NCBI RefSeq assembly: GCF_013410405.1
Contig: NZ_JACCFK010000002.1
Coordinates: 434,001-498,000, forward strand
DNA length: 64,000 bases
Direction: 5' to 3'
From: Amycolatopsis endophytica
GTDB taxonomy: Bacteria > Actinomycetota > Actinomycetes > Mycobacteriales > Pseudonocardiaceae
Part shown: positions 51,887 to 60,766 of the stretch, piece after piece
Numbering within the stretch: position 1 is the first letter of the stretch
Layout of the letters: each line of letters opens with the position of its first letter
Notes under the pieces: generated by a model
Told to the model about the DNA's origin: nothing
Databases searched by the model: none
The model's input: only the letters and a program-made list of their open reading frames with translations
Translations under genes and position numbers: made by a program

Positions 51887-52936
51887 GTGAACCAGACGAC
51901 GATGTCCGCGGTGCGCTGGCACGGACGCGGTGATGTGCGGTACGAAACCGTACCGCGGGCCTCGTCGCCAGGGCCGGGCGAGATCCGCGTCCACGTCGCC
52001 TGGTGCGGTCTGTGCGGTTCGGACGTGCACGAGTACCTGCACGGCCCGTTCCAGGTTCCGGTGCAGCCACACCCGACCACGAAGCAGAGCGCGCCGATCA
52101 CTCTGGGACACGAAATTTCCGGCTGGGTCGACGCCATCGGCCCGCGGGTATCCGGGTTGCGCCACGGTGACCTGGTCGTGCTCAACGCGTTGCTGCCGTG
52201 TGAGCGGTGTGCGCCATGCGGTCGCGGGGAGGTGCACCTGTGCACCGCGCTCGGCCACCTGGGTATGTCCGCCGACGGCGGGCTCGCCGGGTTCGTCACC
52301 GTGCCCGCCGCGATGGCCGTGCCGGTGCCATCGCACGTGCCCTCCGAGGTCGCGGCACTGGCTGAGCCGTTCGCCGTGGCCGTGCACATGGTGCGGCAGG
52401 CAGCTGCGGCGCGCGGGCCACGTGCGGTGGTGGTGGGCGCCGGTGCCATCGGGCTGGCGACCGCGCTGCTGCTGCGGGCCGAGGGCACCGAGGTGCGCCT
52501 GGTCGACGTAGCCGGACTGCGTCTGGCGCACGCCCGCGAACTCGGGTTCGCCGCTGGGAAACCCGAGGACGACCACGGCAGCTGGCCCCTGGTGTTCGAG
52601 TGCTCGGGTGCGGAGGGGGGCCTCAGCCTCGCGGTCGGGCTGGGCGAACCGGGCGGCTTGCTCGTGCTCGCCGGGCTACCTGCCGCTCCTGCCCGGGTCG
52701 ACGCGGCCGCGATCGTGTTGCGCGAACTGCGGCTGGTGGGCAGCATGTCGCATCTCGTCGAGCCCGATCTGCGGCCCGCCGTGGACTTCCTCGCCGCGCA
52801 TCCCGGCGAGGCCGCGCGGCTGATCACCGGCCGCGTCCCGCTCGCCGACGCCGTGTCCGGCGGGCTGGACGTTCTCGCCGGCCCGGACCGGGGCCGCCAC
52901 GCCAAGGTTCTCGTCCGCGTCGGCGCACGGGACTGA
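51887..52936 (+). CDS. Zinc-dependent polyol/sugar alcohol dehydrogenase
   Basis: 349 aa MDR enzyme: catalytic-zinc CGLCGSD (40-46) and GHEISG, structural-zinc CERCAPCGRGEVHLC, AEPFAVAVH and Rossmann VVGAGAIGLATA. Resembles sorbitol/threonine/galactitol dehydrogenases. It probably oxidises a sugar or sugar-acid alcohol, with NAD. GTG 51887 with GAGGAGG upstream. First gene of the rightward operon. Confidence 0.9.
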   Translation: MNQTTMSAVRWHGRGDVRYETVPRASSPGPGEIRVHVAWCGLCGSDVHEYLHGPFQVPVQPHPTTKQSAPITLGHEISGWVDAIGPRVSGLRHGDLVVLNALLPCERCAPCGRGEVHLCTALGHLGMSADGGLAGFVTVPAAMAVPVPSHVPSEVAALAEPFAVAVHMVRQAAAARGPRAVVVGAGAIGLATALLLRAEGTEVRLVDVAGLRLAHARELGFAAGKPEDDHGSWPLVFECSGAEGGLSLAVGLGEPGGLLVLAGLPAAPARVDAAAIVLRELRLVGSMSHLVEPDLRPAVDFLAAHPGEAARLITGRVPLADAVSGGLDVLAGPDRGRHAKVLVRVGARD

Positions 52937-52959
52937 CCACTCCCCGAAAGGAACACTGA

Positions 52960-54681
52960 ATGTCCACATCAGACCGGCGCAGCGCGGACTGGTTCGGCGC
53001 CGAAGGCCGCAACGGCTTCATCCACCGGTCCTGGATGCGCAACCAGGGCTTCGGCCCGGAGGTCTTCGACGGGCGGCCGGTGATCGGGATCGCGAACAGC
53101 TGGTCCGAGCTGACCCCGTGCAACGCCCATCTGCGCGATGTCGCCGAAGCGGTCAAACGCGGCGTGTGGGAGGCGGGTGGCCTGCCGCTGGAGTTCCCGA
53201 CCATGTCGCTCGGCGAACCGCTGATGCGGCCGACGACCATGCTGTTCCGCAATCTGATGGCGATGGAGGTCGAAGAGACCATCCGCGCCAACCCGCTGGA
53301 CGGGGTGGTTCTGCTGTCGGGCTGCGACAAAACGACGCCGGCGCAGCTGATGGGCGCCGCGAGCGTGGACCTCCCGGCGATCATGGTCACCGGCGGGCCG
53401 ATGCTCAACGGCAAGTTCCGTGGCCGTGACATCGGTTCCGGCACCGACGTGTGGCGCTTGCACGAGGAACATCGGGCGGGCAAGCTCAGCGCGGCCGACC
53501 TCACCGAGGCCGAAGGCTGCATGTCCCGCAGTCGCGGGCACTGCATGACAATGGGCACGGCCTCGACCATGGCCTGCCTCGCCGAGGCGTTGGGCATGCA
53601 GCTGCCGGGATCGGCGGCGATCCCGGCGGTCGACTCGCGCCGGTACGCACTCGCCCAGGCGGCCGGCCGCCGTGCCGTCGAGCTGGTCGAGGAGGACCTG
53701 CGGCCATCGCGGATGCTGACCCGCGCGGCGTTCGAGAACGCGGTCATGGTCAACGCCGCGCTCGGCGGATCCACCAACGCCGTCGTGCACCTGCTCGCAC
53801 TGGCCGGCCGCGTCGGCGTGGCACTCACCCTGGACGACTTCGAACGGCTCACCCGCGACATCCCGGTGCTGGTGGACCTCATGCCCTCGGGCCGGTTCCT
53901 GATGGAGGACTTCTACTACGCCGGCGGACTGCCCGTGGTGCTCGGCGAGCTGGCGGACCACCTCGACCTCGGCCAGATGACGGTCACCGGCGCGACCTGG
54001 AAGGACGTCCTCGACGGCGTTCAGTGCTGGAACCGGGAGGTGATCCGGACGGTCGACGAGCCGGTCCAGGAGGCCGGCGCCGGCACCGCGGTGCTGCGGG
54101 GCAGCCTGTGCCCGGACGGCGCGGTGCTCAAGGTGTCGGCCGCCTCACCCGGGCTGCTCGAACACCGCGGGCGGGCACTGGTCTTCGACCGCGTCGAGGA
54201 CTACACGGCGGTGTGCGACGACCCGGACCTGCCGGTGGACCCGTCGACCGTGCTGGTGATCCGCAATGCCGGCCCGCGCGGTTACCCCGGCTTCCCGGAG
54301 GTCGGCAACGTGCCGATGCCGAGGGTTCTGCTGGAAGCGGGCGTCGAGGACATGGTGCGCGTTTCCGATGCCCGCATGAGCGGCACCGGCTATGGCACGT
54401 GCGTGCTGCACGTGGCACCCGAGTCCGCCGCCGGCGGTCCGCTGGCCCTGGTGCGCACCGGGGACGAGATCGAACTCAGCGTGGCCGGGCGCAAACTCGA
54501 CCTGCTCGTGGCCCCCGAGGAGCTGGAACGCAGGCGTGCCGCGTGGCAGCCGCCCGAACGTCCCGGTGAGCGCGGCTGGCAACGGCTCTACGTCGAGCAC
54601 GTCCTGCAGGCCGACCGCGGCGCGGACCTGGACTTCCTGACCGGCAGCAGCGGGCACGGCACCCCGCGGCACTCGCACTGA
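52960..54681 (+). CDS. IlvD/EDD-family dehydratase (sugar-acid type)
   Basis: 573 aa, Fe-S-dependent dehydratase. The three cysteines for the cluster are C54 (TPCNAH), C122 (GCDKTTPA) and C195 (GHCMTMGT), and the C-terminal RVSDARMSGTGYGT swivelling domain is complete. The GCDKTTPAQLMGAAS form and the 573-aa length fit the pentonate/hexonate dehydratases (L-arabinonate, D-xylonate, galactonate) better than branched-chain amino-acid IlvD. It turns an aldonic acid into a 2-keto-3-deoxy acid. An ATG follows CGAAAGGAAC. Confidence 0.93.
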   Translation: MSTSDRRSADWFGAEGRNGFIHRSWMRNQGFGPEVFDGRPVIGIANSWSELTPCNAHLRDVAEAVKRGVWEAGGLPLEFPTMSLGEPLMRPTTMLFRNLMAMEVEETIRANPLDGVVLLSGCDKTTPAQLMGAASVDLPAIMVTGGPMLNGKFRGRDIGSGTDVWRLHEEHRAGKLSAADLTEAEGCMSRSRGHCMTMGTASTMACLAEALGMQLPGSAAIPAVDSRRYALAQAAGRRAVELVEEDLRPSRMLTRAAFENAVMVNAALGGSTNAVVHLLALAGRVGVALTLDDFERLTRDIPVLVDLMPSGRFLMEDFYYAGGLPVVLGELADHLDLGQMTVTGATWKDVLDGVQCWNREVIRTVDEPVQEAGAGTAVLRGSLCPDGAVLKVSAASPGLLEHRGRALVFDRVEDYTAVCDDPDLPVDPSTVLVIRNAGPRGYPGFPEVGNVPMPRVLLEAGVEDMVRVSDARMSGTGYGTCVLHVAPESAAGGPLALVRTGDEIELSVAGRKLDLLVAPEELERRRAAWQPPERPGERGWQRLYVEHVLQADRGADLDFLTGSSGHGTPRHSH

Positions 54682-54690
54682 GGACATCCC

Positions 54691-55899
54691 GTGCAGATCA
54701 CCAATCTCAAGTGCGCGGTGCTGGGCGACAGCCCGATCGTGCGCGTCGTGACCGACGAGGGCGTCGACGGCTTCGGCGAGATCGAGTCCGCCAAGCCCTA
54801 CCTCGGCCCGGTCGTGGAGATGTACCGGCCGTTCCTGCTCGGTGAGGACCCCACGGACATCGAACGGTGCATGCTCAAGATCCGCCGGTTCGCCGGGTTC
54901 AAGCCGTGGGGCAGCGCGGTGAGCGCGATCGAGATCGCGCTGTGGGACCTGCTCGGCAAGGTCAGCGGCTTGCCGGTGCACAAGCTGCTCGGCGGCAAGG
55001 TCCGTGACCGGGTGCGGGTCTACAACGGCGGCGTGCGCCCCGAACTGCGCGGGCACACACCGGAGGACTACGCCGCGGCGATGCGGGAGATGAAGGCCGC
55101 ACCGGAAGGCTTCACCATCATCAAGGAAGGCGTGGGCTTCCACGGCTTCATGGCGCCCAACGTGCCGGACTTCTTCTACGGCGACCTGCGCACCGGGCCA
55201 CGGCACCCCAACCGCGGCACCCTCACCGAACGCGGGCTCAACCACGTCGTGGACACCGTCGCGGCCATGAAGGAGGTGCTCGGCGACGAGGTCGGGCTGG
55301 CGCTGGACATGGGCCCGGGGTGGACGGTCGCGGACGCGATCCGGGTCGGGCGGGCGCTCGAGCCCCATCAGGTGATGTGGATGGAGGACCTGCTCACCGG
55401 GGACTACGTGCCGTGGGTGCACGCGGACCAGTTCCGTGAGGTCACCAGGTCGACCAGCACCCCCACGCACACCGGCGAGCAGATCTACCTGCGCCACAAC
55501 TTTCGCGAGCTGATCGAGACGAACGCCGTGCGGGTGATCGGCCCCGACCCCTGCGATGTGGGCGGCCTGGCGGAGCTGAAGTGGGTGGCCGAGTACGCGG
55601 ACCTGCACGGCATCGGCATCGCCCCGCACGGAGTGCTCGACGGCGTGCTGGGCCTGGCCGCGCTGGTGCAGGTGTGCGCCACGCTGCCGGACAACTTCAT
55701 CGCGTTCGAATATCCGGTCGCGCGCCCGGACTGGTGGTACGAGATCGTCCACGGGCTGCCCGATCCGATCGTTCGCGACGGGTTCGTCGAGGTCGGCGAC
55801 GCGCCGGGACTCGGCGTGACGATCGACCCGCAGGCGGCCCGGCCCCACCTGCGCCCCGCGGAGGAGGACTTCTTCTCCTGGGACCAGGCCGACCAGTGA
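54691..55899 (+). CDS. Enolase-superfamily sugar-acid dehydratase (MR/MLE-like)
   Basis: 402 aa. N-terminal capping domain, then the TIM barrel with metal ligands D206 (LALDMGPG), E232 (MWMEDLL) and E263 (HTGEQIY), a KEGVGFHG segment, and a late APHGVLDG. The layout matches galactonate/mannonate/gluconate dehydratases of the mandelate-racemase family. Two dehydratases of different folds side by side suggest either two substrates or two consecutive steps. GTG 54691 starts 9 bp after the IlvD-type stop. Confidence 0.9.
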   Translation: MQITNLKCAVLGDSPIVRVVTDEGVDGFGEIESAKPYLGPVVEMYRPFLLGEDPTDIERCMLKIRRFAGFKPWGSAVSAIEIALWDLLGKVSGLPVHKLLGGKVRDRVRVYNGGVRPELRGHTPEDYAAAMREMKAAPEGFTIIKEGVGFHGFMAPNVPDFFYGDLRTGPRHPNRGTLTERGLNHVVDTVAAMKEVLGDEVGLALDMGPGWTVADAIRVGRALEPHQVMWMEDLLTGDYVPWVHADQFREVTRSTSTPTHTGEQIYLRHNFRELIETNAVRVIGPDPCDVGGLAELKWVAEYADLHGIGIAPHGVLDGVLGLAALVQVCATLPDNFIAFEYPVARPDWWYEIVHGLPDPIVRDGFVEVGDAPGLGVTIDPQAARPHLRPAEEDFFSWDQADQ

Positions 55900-55925
55900 C
55901 CATTCCGTCCTCCTTGGGGGAAACC

Positions 55926-56663
55926 ATGATGGCAGCCGCACCGGAGTCGCGGCACGGGCTCAGTGGACGCCGTGTCGCCGTGATCGGTGGCACCAGCGGG
56001 ATCGGCGCCGCTGTCGGCGCCCGCTTCGCCGAACTCGGCGCGCGGGTGACGCTCGGCGGGCTCGACACCGCGGCCGTGCCGGCCGGCCTCGCCGACACGG
56101 CCGAGGTCGTCGAACTCGACGTCACCTCGCCGGAGGACGTGACCCGGTTCTTCGAGCGGTTCGACCAGCTGGCCGTGCTCGTCAACGCAGCCGGGGTGAT
56201 CCGCCGGGGCGAGGAGTACGACCTGCCGGTCTTCGGGGCCGTTCTGGACGTCAACCTCGTGGGCAGCATGCGCAGCTGCGTCGCCGCGCACGGCGCGCTG
56301 ACGCGCGCGGGCGGGTGCGTCGTGAACGTCGCGTCGATGCTGAGCTTCACCGGCGGACCGCTCGTGCCCGCCTACAGCGCCAGCAAGGGCGGCGTCGTCT
56401 CGCTCACGCGGTCGCTCGCGGTGGCCTGGGCACCCGACGGCGTCCGGGTCAACGCGGTCGCCCCCGGCTGGATCACCACCGGCCTCACCGCCGACCTGCG
56501 CGCCGACCCCGACCGCGACCGGAGGATCCTCGACCGCACCCCGATGGGCCGCTGGGGCACACCGTCCGAAGTGGCCGGAGCGGTGACGTTCCTCGCCGGC
56601 CCGGACGCCACGTTCATCACCGGCGCCGTGCTGCCGGTGGATGGCGGATACCTCGCCGCCTGA
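55926..56663 (+). CDS. Short-chain dehydrogenase/reductase
   Basis: 245 aa SDR: IGGTSGIG, NAAG (for NNAG), NVASMLS serine, YSASK and PVDGGY. ATG 55926 or 55929; the GGGGGAAA upstream serves either. It is shorter around helix C than the other SDRs of the window. It likely reduces or oxidises a keto-deoxy sugar acid intermediate. Confidence 0.87.
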   Translation: MMAAAPESRHGLSGRRVAVIGGTSGIGAAVGARFAELGARVTLGGLDTAAVPAGLADTAEVVELDVTSPEDVTRFFERFDQLAVLVNAAGVIRRGEEYDLPVFGAVLDVNLVGSMRSCVAAHGALTRAGGCVVNVASMLSFTGGPLVPAYSASKGGVVSLTRSLAVAWAPDGVRVNAVAPGWITTGLTADLRADPDRDRRILDRTPMGRWGTPSEVAGAVTFLAGPDATFITGAVLPVDGGYLAA

Positions 56664-56678
56664 GCAGAAAGGACAGTC

Positions 56679-57176
56679 ATGACCGAAGCACCTTCCATTA
56701 CCGCGACCCTGGACCTGCCGCCGGAGATCGCCATCGCCGCGATGCCGGAGGACGACCGGGTGTGGGTGCCACAGGCACCGAACGTGTGGTTCCGCCCATT
56801 GCTGTTCAACACCGTCACCGGCCAGTGGTGCAACCTGCTGCGCGTCACCGCATCGGGCATCGTGTCCCGGCACCGTCACCCTGGCGCGGTGTTCGGCTAC
56901 GTCGTGAAGGGACGGTGGCATTACCACGAGCACCCGTGGATCGCCGAGCAGGGCCACTTCGTGTACGAGCCGCCGGGCGAGATCCACACTCTCGCCGTGC
57001 CGGAGGACTGCACGGAAATGATCACGTTCTTCAACATCACCGGCGCGATGGTCTACGTGGACGCGGACAACCGCCAGACCGGGTACGAGGACGTGTTCAC
57101 CAAGATCCAGATGTGCCGCGACCACTACGAGGGCAACGGGCTGGGCGCCGACTTCGTGCGCGAGTTCATCCGCTGA
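56679..57176 (+). CDS. Cupin of the 2,4'-dihydroxyacetophenone dioxygenase (DAD) family
   Basis: 165 aa single-domain cupin. Metal ligands H65 and H67 (SRHRHPG), with YVVKGRWHYHEH, and EPPGEIHTLAVP (H103) match the DAD family, in which a mononuclear iron cleaves the C-C bond of a hydroxyacetophenone. The E in the usual E-x6-G position is less clear. It is either a dioxygenase acting on the aglycone or a sugar-isomerase-type cupin. Starts 16 bp after the SDR. Confidence 0.8.
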   Translation: MTEAPSITATLDLPPEIAIAAMPEDDRVWVPQAPNVWFRPLLFNTVTGQWCNLLRVTASGIVSRHRHPGAVFGYVVKGRWHYHEHPWIAEQGHFVYEPPGEIHTLAVPEDCTEMITFFNITGAMVYVDADNRQTGYEDVFTKIQMCRDHYEGNGLGADFVREFIR

Positions 57177-57224
57177 GCCGGAGGTACACTTTCCCGGCCA
57201 CGGACCGAGGACGGGAGGGACGCG

Positions 57225-58190
57225 ATGCCGCCGCGATTCGTCTCCGGATACCGTCTGGAGTGGCTGGCCAGCTTCGTCGCGGTGGCCGAGTACGGCGGGT
57301 TCTCGGCCGCTGCCAAGCACCTCTACCGGTCGCAGAGCCGGATCAGCACCCACGTGGCCGAGCTGGAACAGCTCATCGGAACGAAACTGTTCGACCGCAC
57401 CACGCAGCCGCCCCGGCTCTCCCCCGAGGGCCGGGCGCTGCTGCCGCACGCCACCGCGCTCCTGGAACACCTGGACCTGCTCGCCGAGGTCGCCACCGGT
57501 ACGGGCGAGCGGGTGCACGGCGTGGTGCGACTCGGCATGTACCCGAGTGTCGCGGCCTACCTGCTGCCGCTGGCGATGCTGGCTCTGCGCAAGCAGTACC
57601 CGGGGGTGCAGCTGGTGCTGTGGGAGGGCGAGACGCTCGCGCTGAGCGAGCGGCTGAGCCGTGGCGAGATCGACCTCGCGGTGCGGCCCGTGCTGCCGCC
57701 CGTGAGTGACGACCGGCTGGTGCACACCCAACTGTGGCGCGAGCCGCTGGTGGCGGTGCTCAACCGCGCGCACCCGCTGGCCGGTCGTGGCGCCGTCCGG
57801 CTGGAACAGCTCGGCGATCAGCAGCTCGTCACGATCGGCGACAGCAGCGACGGGGCGGGCCGCCAGTTCGAGACCAACCTGGCCTTCGCCAACGCCGGCC
57901 TCAATCCCAGGATCGCGTTCCAGACCAATCAGCCGCAGACGCTGATCTCGCTGGTGCGGCACGGCTTGGGCGTCGGCGTCACCAACTCGCTCGCCATGAC
58001 GACCGCCAACACCGACGGCGTCGTGCTGTCGCCCATCGCCGGTGCCACCCAGTCCGAGCGGCTGGTCGCGCTGTGGTGCCGCGGCGATCAGCCCGCCTCC
58101 CGCGCGTTGCACGCGGTTGAGTCGGTGGTCACCGCGCTTCCACCGCCCCGGTTCACGCTCACCAACCGGCGCGGCCCCAGCACCGGCTGA
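57225..58190 (+). CDS. LysR-family transcriptional regulator
   Basis: 321 aa. N-terminal helix-turn-helix with FVAVAEYGGFSAAAKHLYRS and the linker helix; then two periplasmic-binding-like subdomains (LYPGVQLVLWEGET in KQYPGVQLVLWEG form). It follows the cupin gene by 48 bp on the same strand instead of divergently, so it may be autoregulated as the last gene of the operon. Start ATG 57225 after GGGAGGGACGCG. Confidence 0.9.
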   Translation: MPPRFVSGYRLEWLASFVAVAEYGGFSAAAKHLYRSQSRISTHVAELEQLIGTKLFDRTTQPPRLSPEGRALLPHATALLEHLDLLAEVATGTGERVHGVVRLGMYPSVAAYLLPLAMLALRKQYPGVQLVLWEGETLALSERLSRGEIDLAVRPVLPPVSDDRLVHTQLWREPLVAVLNRAHPLAGRGAVRLEQLGDQQLVTIGDSSDGAGRQFETNLAFANAGLNPRIAFQTNQPQTLISLVRHGLGVGVTNSLAMTTANTDGVVLSPIAGATQSERLVALWCRGDQPASRALHAVESVVTALPPPRFTLTNRRGPSTG

Positions 58191-58227
58191 GCCCCTGCGC
58201 GGCCCGCGGCCCGATCACCTCCGTAGC

Positions 58228-58254
58228 CCCGGTCACCGGAATGGTGGCTCCGGG
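58228..58254. terminator. Possible hairpin between LysR and decayed hydrolase genes
   Basis: CCCGGtCACC-GGAAT-GGTGgctCCGGG: a stem with a bulge in the convergent gap. Moderately convincing only. Confidence 0.35.
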
Positions 58255-58437
58255 AGGGAGTGGATCTGGGTGCGTCTCCGGCGCTTTCCGGCCCAGCGGA
58301 CCGGCGAAGGGCTCCCCCGGAGTCTCCCGCGCCGCCGCGCGATCGACGTCCGTGCCTCGGCGATCGTCCGCCACACGTGCCGCGGCAAGGGGTGAACACA
58401 ACCTGGCCCCTCTCGCCACGCCGGACAGTCCACGCGG

Positions 58438-58800
58438 TCAGTGGTTCATGGTGAGTCGTCGTGCCGCGCAGTGGAGGGCGAAGGCGAGTTGCCCGGTCTG
58501 GAACGCGGCACCGACGCGGTGGTAGTCGATCGCATGCCCGGCCGCGGGGAAGAACGCGGCGTCGACCGTCGGGGACGAGGTGAGGGCGGCGGCGAACTCG
58601 GCGAACTGCTCGTCGTCGGCGATCCAGAGTTCGTCGAGCTCGCCCACGCGCAGGTGGACCGGTACGGAGATGTTCGGCGCCAGGTCCCGGAAAAGGCTGT
58701 GCCAGCTCGAGGAACTCTCCACCAGTTCGGCCTTGAGCAAAGACGTGGAAAAGCGCTTCCCCGGTCTCCTCGATGCCGTACTCGGCCACGAGCACGACCT
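58438..58800 (-). pseudogene. Frameshifted alpha/beta-hydrolase C-terminal part
   Basis: From a TTG at 58740, SSSSWHSLFRDLAPNISVPV, then HLRVGELDELW and PAAGHAIDYHRVG give the acid (Asp) and catalytic-His region of an alpha/beta hydrolase (about 100 residues). An upstream frame (LVAEYGIEETGEALFHVF) continues the same protein but is out of phase at about 58740. The nucleophile half is absent. It is a remnant. Confidence 0.55.
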
Positions 58801-58868
58801 GGACGTGACAGGGACGATCGTCTAGAGACCGTGGCGGAAGTGGCGTGCCTGACGCCGCGACGCGATCG

Positions 58869-59988
58869 TCACCGCGACTGCCGTGCAGACGGGCGAAGGC
58901 TTGCCCGGCATCCCGGAATCCGGTGCGGGACAGGGGACGTCCGGCCGGTCATTGGTGAACCGGGAACGGAAACGTGGTGCATCCAACGGAATGCACGCTG
59001 TCCGCCGCCTCCTGATCCGGCGGTGAGCGCGGTGGCGGTGTCGAGGATGGTCTGTTCGACGGGGCGGGGACGCCAGCCCAGCTGGGTACGTGCCTTGCTG
59101 CTGTCGACCAGCCTGGTGCGGCCGAGTTCGGGACGCAGCATCGCCATCTGTGGGTTACGCCGGGCGAGCAGCTTGACGACGACGTCCGGCATGGTGCGCA
59201 CGGGCACCTTCGCGGCTTCGTCCGGCAGCTGTTCCCGCAGGAGACGAGCGATCTGCCGGTACCACAGGAAGCTGCCCGAACCGAGGAAGCGCTGGCCCGC
59301 GGCGGCCGGACTGGTCATGGCGAGGATGTGCAGTTCGGCGATGTCGCGCACGTCGACGACGTTCCACCCGATGTTCGGCAGCGCGGGGATCCCGCCCTCG
59401 ATCACGCGGCGGATGACCTCGAACGTTCCCGACCTGTCCGGGGTGCCCAGCATCGGGCCCTGCATGAACGTGGGGAGGACGGCGGTCAGGTCGAGCCCGG
59501 TCGCGTCGGCGAGCTCCCACGCGTCGCGCTCGGCGAGGATCTTGGAATCGGGATAGGCGCGGACCGGGGTGCCGGACGGCTCGGTCCAGGTCGCCTCGGT
59601 CCAGGTCGCCTCGGTCGCGGGCGTGTCCGAGTCGAGGGTGTCGGCCGCGACACCGGACGCGGTGAGCACGACACGTCTGACGCGCGCGGGCTGCGGCACC
59701 CAGGACGCGGCGGGTGCCCTCCCGCGCGGTGCCGATGTGCTCCGCGCCCGAGCTGAAAGGCGTCGGCGAGGCGGTGTGCAGCACGTAGTCGACGCCCGCG
59801 ACCGCCTCCTCCCAGCCATCGTCGCCGAGAAGATCAGCGGCCACGAACTCGATGGCCCCATCCGCCGCGTCGCGCACCTGCCGCGCTTTGTCGAGGCTGC
59901 GCACGGTCGTGCGCACCCGATAGCCGCGGTGGAACAGGCCCGCGATCACCCAGCCGGCCAGGTAGCCGGTTCCGCCTGTGACGAGCAC
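58869..59988 (-). pseudogene. NAD-dependent epimerase/dihydroflavonol-reductase-like gene, frameshifted and 5'-truncated
   Basis: The N-terminal frame begins VLVTGGTGYLAGWVIAGLFH and runs through VDYVLHTASPTPF and AREGTRRVLGAA. The gene then continues in another frame, VRRVVLTASGVAADTLD, with YPDSKILAERDAWELA (Y/K pair) and FLGSGSFLWYRQIARLL. The shift lies in the CGCGCGCG run at 59681-59690. The first Rossmann strand begins at codon 1-2 (GTG 59988), so a few N-terminal residues and the promoter are missing. The tail after the RPRPVEQTILDTA region is likely spurious. Confidence 0.75.
59581..59616. repeat. 15-bp tandem repeat in the epimerase pseudogene
   Basis: Two exact copies of TCGGTCCAGGTCGCC followed by TCGGTC; encodes a duplicated TEATW in the reverse frame. 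Relatives are expected to have one copy or none. Confidence 0.7.
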
Positions 59989-60065
59989 TGTCCCGCCCGC
60001 GCGTCGAGCGGAAGGCCGAGATCGTCCGTGTTCTCGTCGAGGTCGGCAACGCCGCGGACGCGGTC

Positions 60066-60419
60066 GTGGCCCAGGTGCTCGGCGAGTTCGGGGTCCCGGC
60101 CTCCGTCGCGGGCACGCTGTGGGCACTGGCCCCGGGCACCGAGCCGCCGACGATGCGGGACATGGCGGCCCGCCTGCGCTGCGACCCGTCCACAGTGAGC
60201 CTCGCCGCCGACAAACTCCAGGCCATGGGGATCGTCGCCCGTCAGCCCCATCCCGCCGACGGCCGTAAGCGCACCCTGGTCCTCACCGAACACGGGCACG
60301 AACTGTGGGAGGCGCTCCGGAAGCGGCTGCACGCCTCCGGGCTGTTCGCCGGTCTCGACGTGCGAGAACAGGACACCCTGCTCACGCTGCTGACGAAGAT
60401 GCGCAACCCGCCGAGCTGA
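60066..60419 (+). CDS. MarR-family regulator lacking its normal 5' end
   Basis: 117 aa from GTG 60066. A winged helix with TMRDMAARLRCDPSTVSLAA and the wing ADGRKRTLVLTEHG gives the family. Coding similarity clearly goes further upstream in frame (RVERKAEIVRVLVEVGNAAD, from 60003), but the only upstream start-like codons are CTG or none, before a stop at 59979. The first dimer helix would be lost from the GTG start. The promoter and start were probably deleted together with the 5' end of the divergent epimerase. Functional status is uncertain. Confidence 0.65.
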   Translation: MAQVLGEFGVPASVAGTLWALAPGTEPPTMRDMAARLRCDPSTVSLAADKLQAMGIVARQPHPADGRKRTLVLTEHGHELWEALRKRLHASGLFAGLDVREQDTLLTLLTKMRNPPS

Positions 60420-60434
60420 CCGGGCCGAGCCCGG
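60420..60434 (+). terminator. Short hairpin after the MarR gene
   Basis: CCGGGC-CGA-GCCCGG directly after the stop codon; six perfect base pairs. Confidence 0.45.
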
Positions 60435-60766
60435 GCACTCCGGCGCCCGACGACGAGTGCAGTCACGCGCGGAGTTGAACGAACCGAAGGTGGGTGCACC
60501 CGCGGCCGACCCCCATCAAGGGGTCTCGCCAAGAGAGGGCGGCTCGAACGCGGGCCCGGCCAGAAGACCGAGCAGGCCAAGGGGCTGAACACACTCCCCT
60601 GACGTTGTCGCCTCGTGCGGACGGCCTCCGACGCTCCACCGGCACCCGCGCTTCCAGGGCGAGCCGCTCCCCCAGCGCCGCGGACCGCGATCCGGCGGTG
60701 CCGCGCGGGGCAGCAGCCCCGAAACCGGTGCGCATCCGGGTGTTCGCCCCCATCCACCCACCCGAT
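60435..60766. other. Gap, no recognisable gene
   Basis: 332 bp between the MarR terminator and the oxidoreductase stop. Frames are open on both strands but without any family feature, ribosome binding site or repeat. Confidence 0.4.

Noticed and set aside
55485..58112. Very long minus-strand frame (about 875 codons) across the SDR, cupin and LysR genes
   Set aside because: Composition is His/Arg/Gly/Val-rich without family features, and all three genes on the other strand are clearly real.
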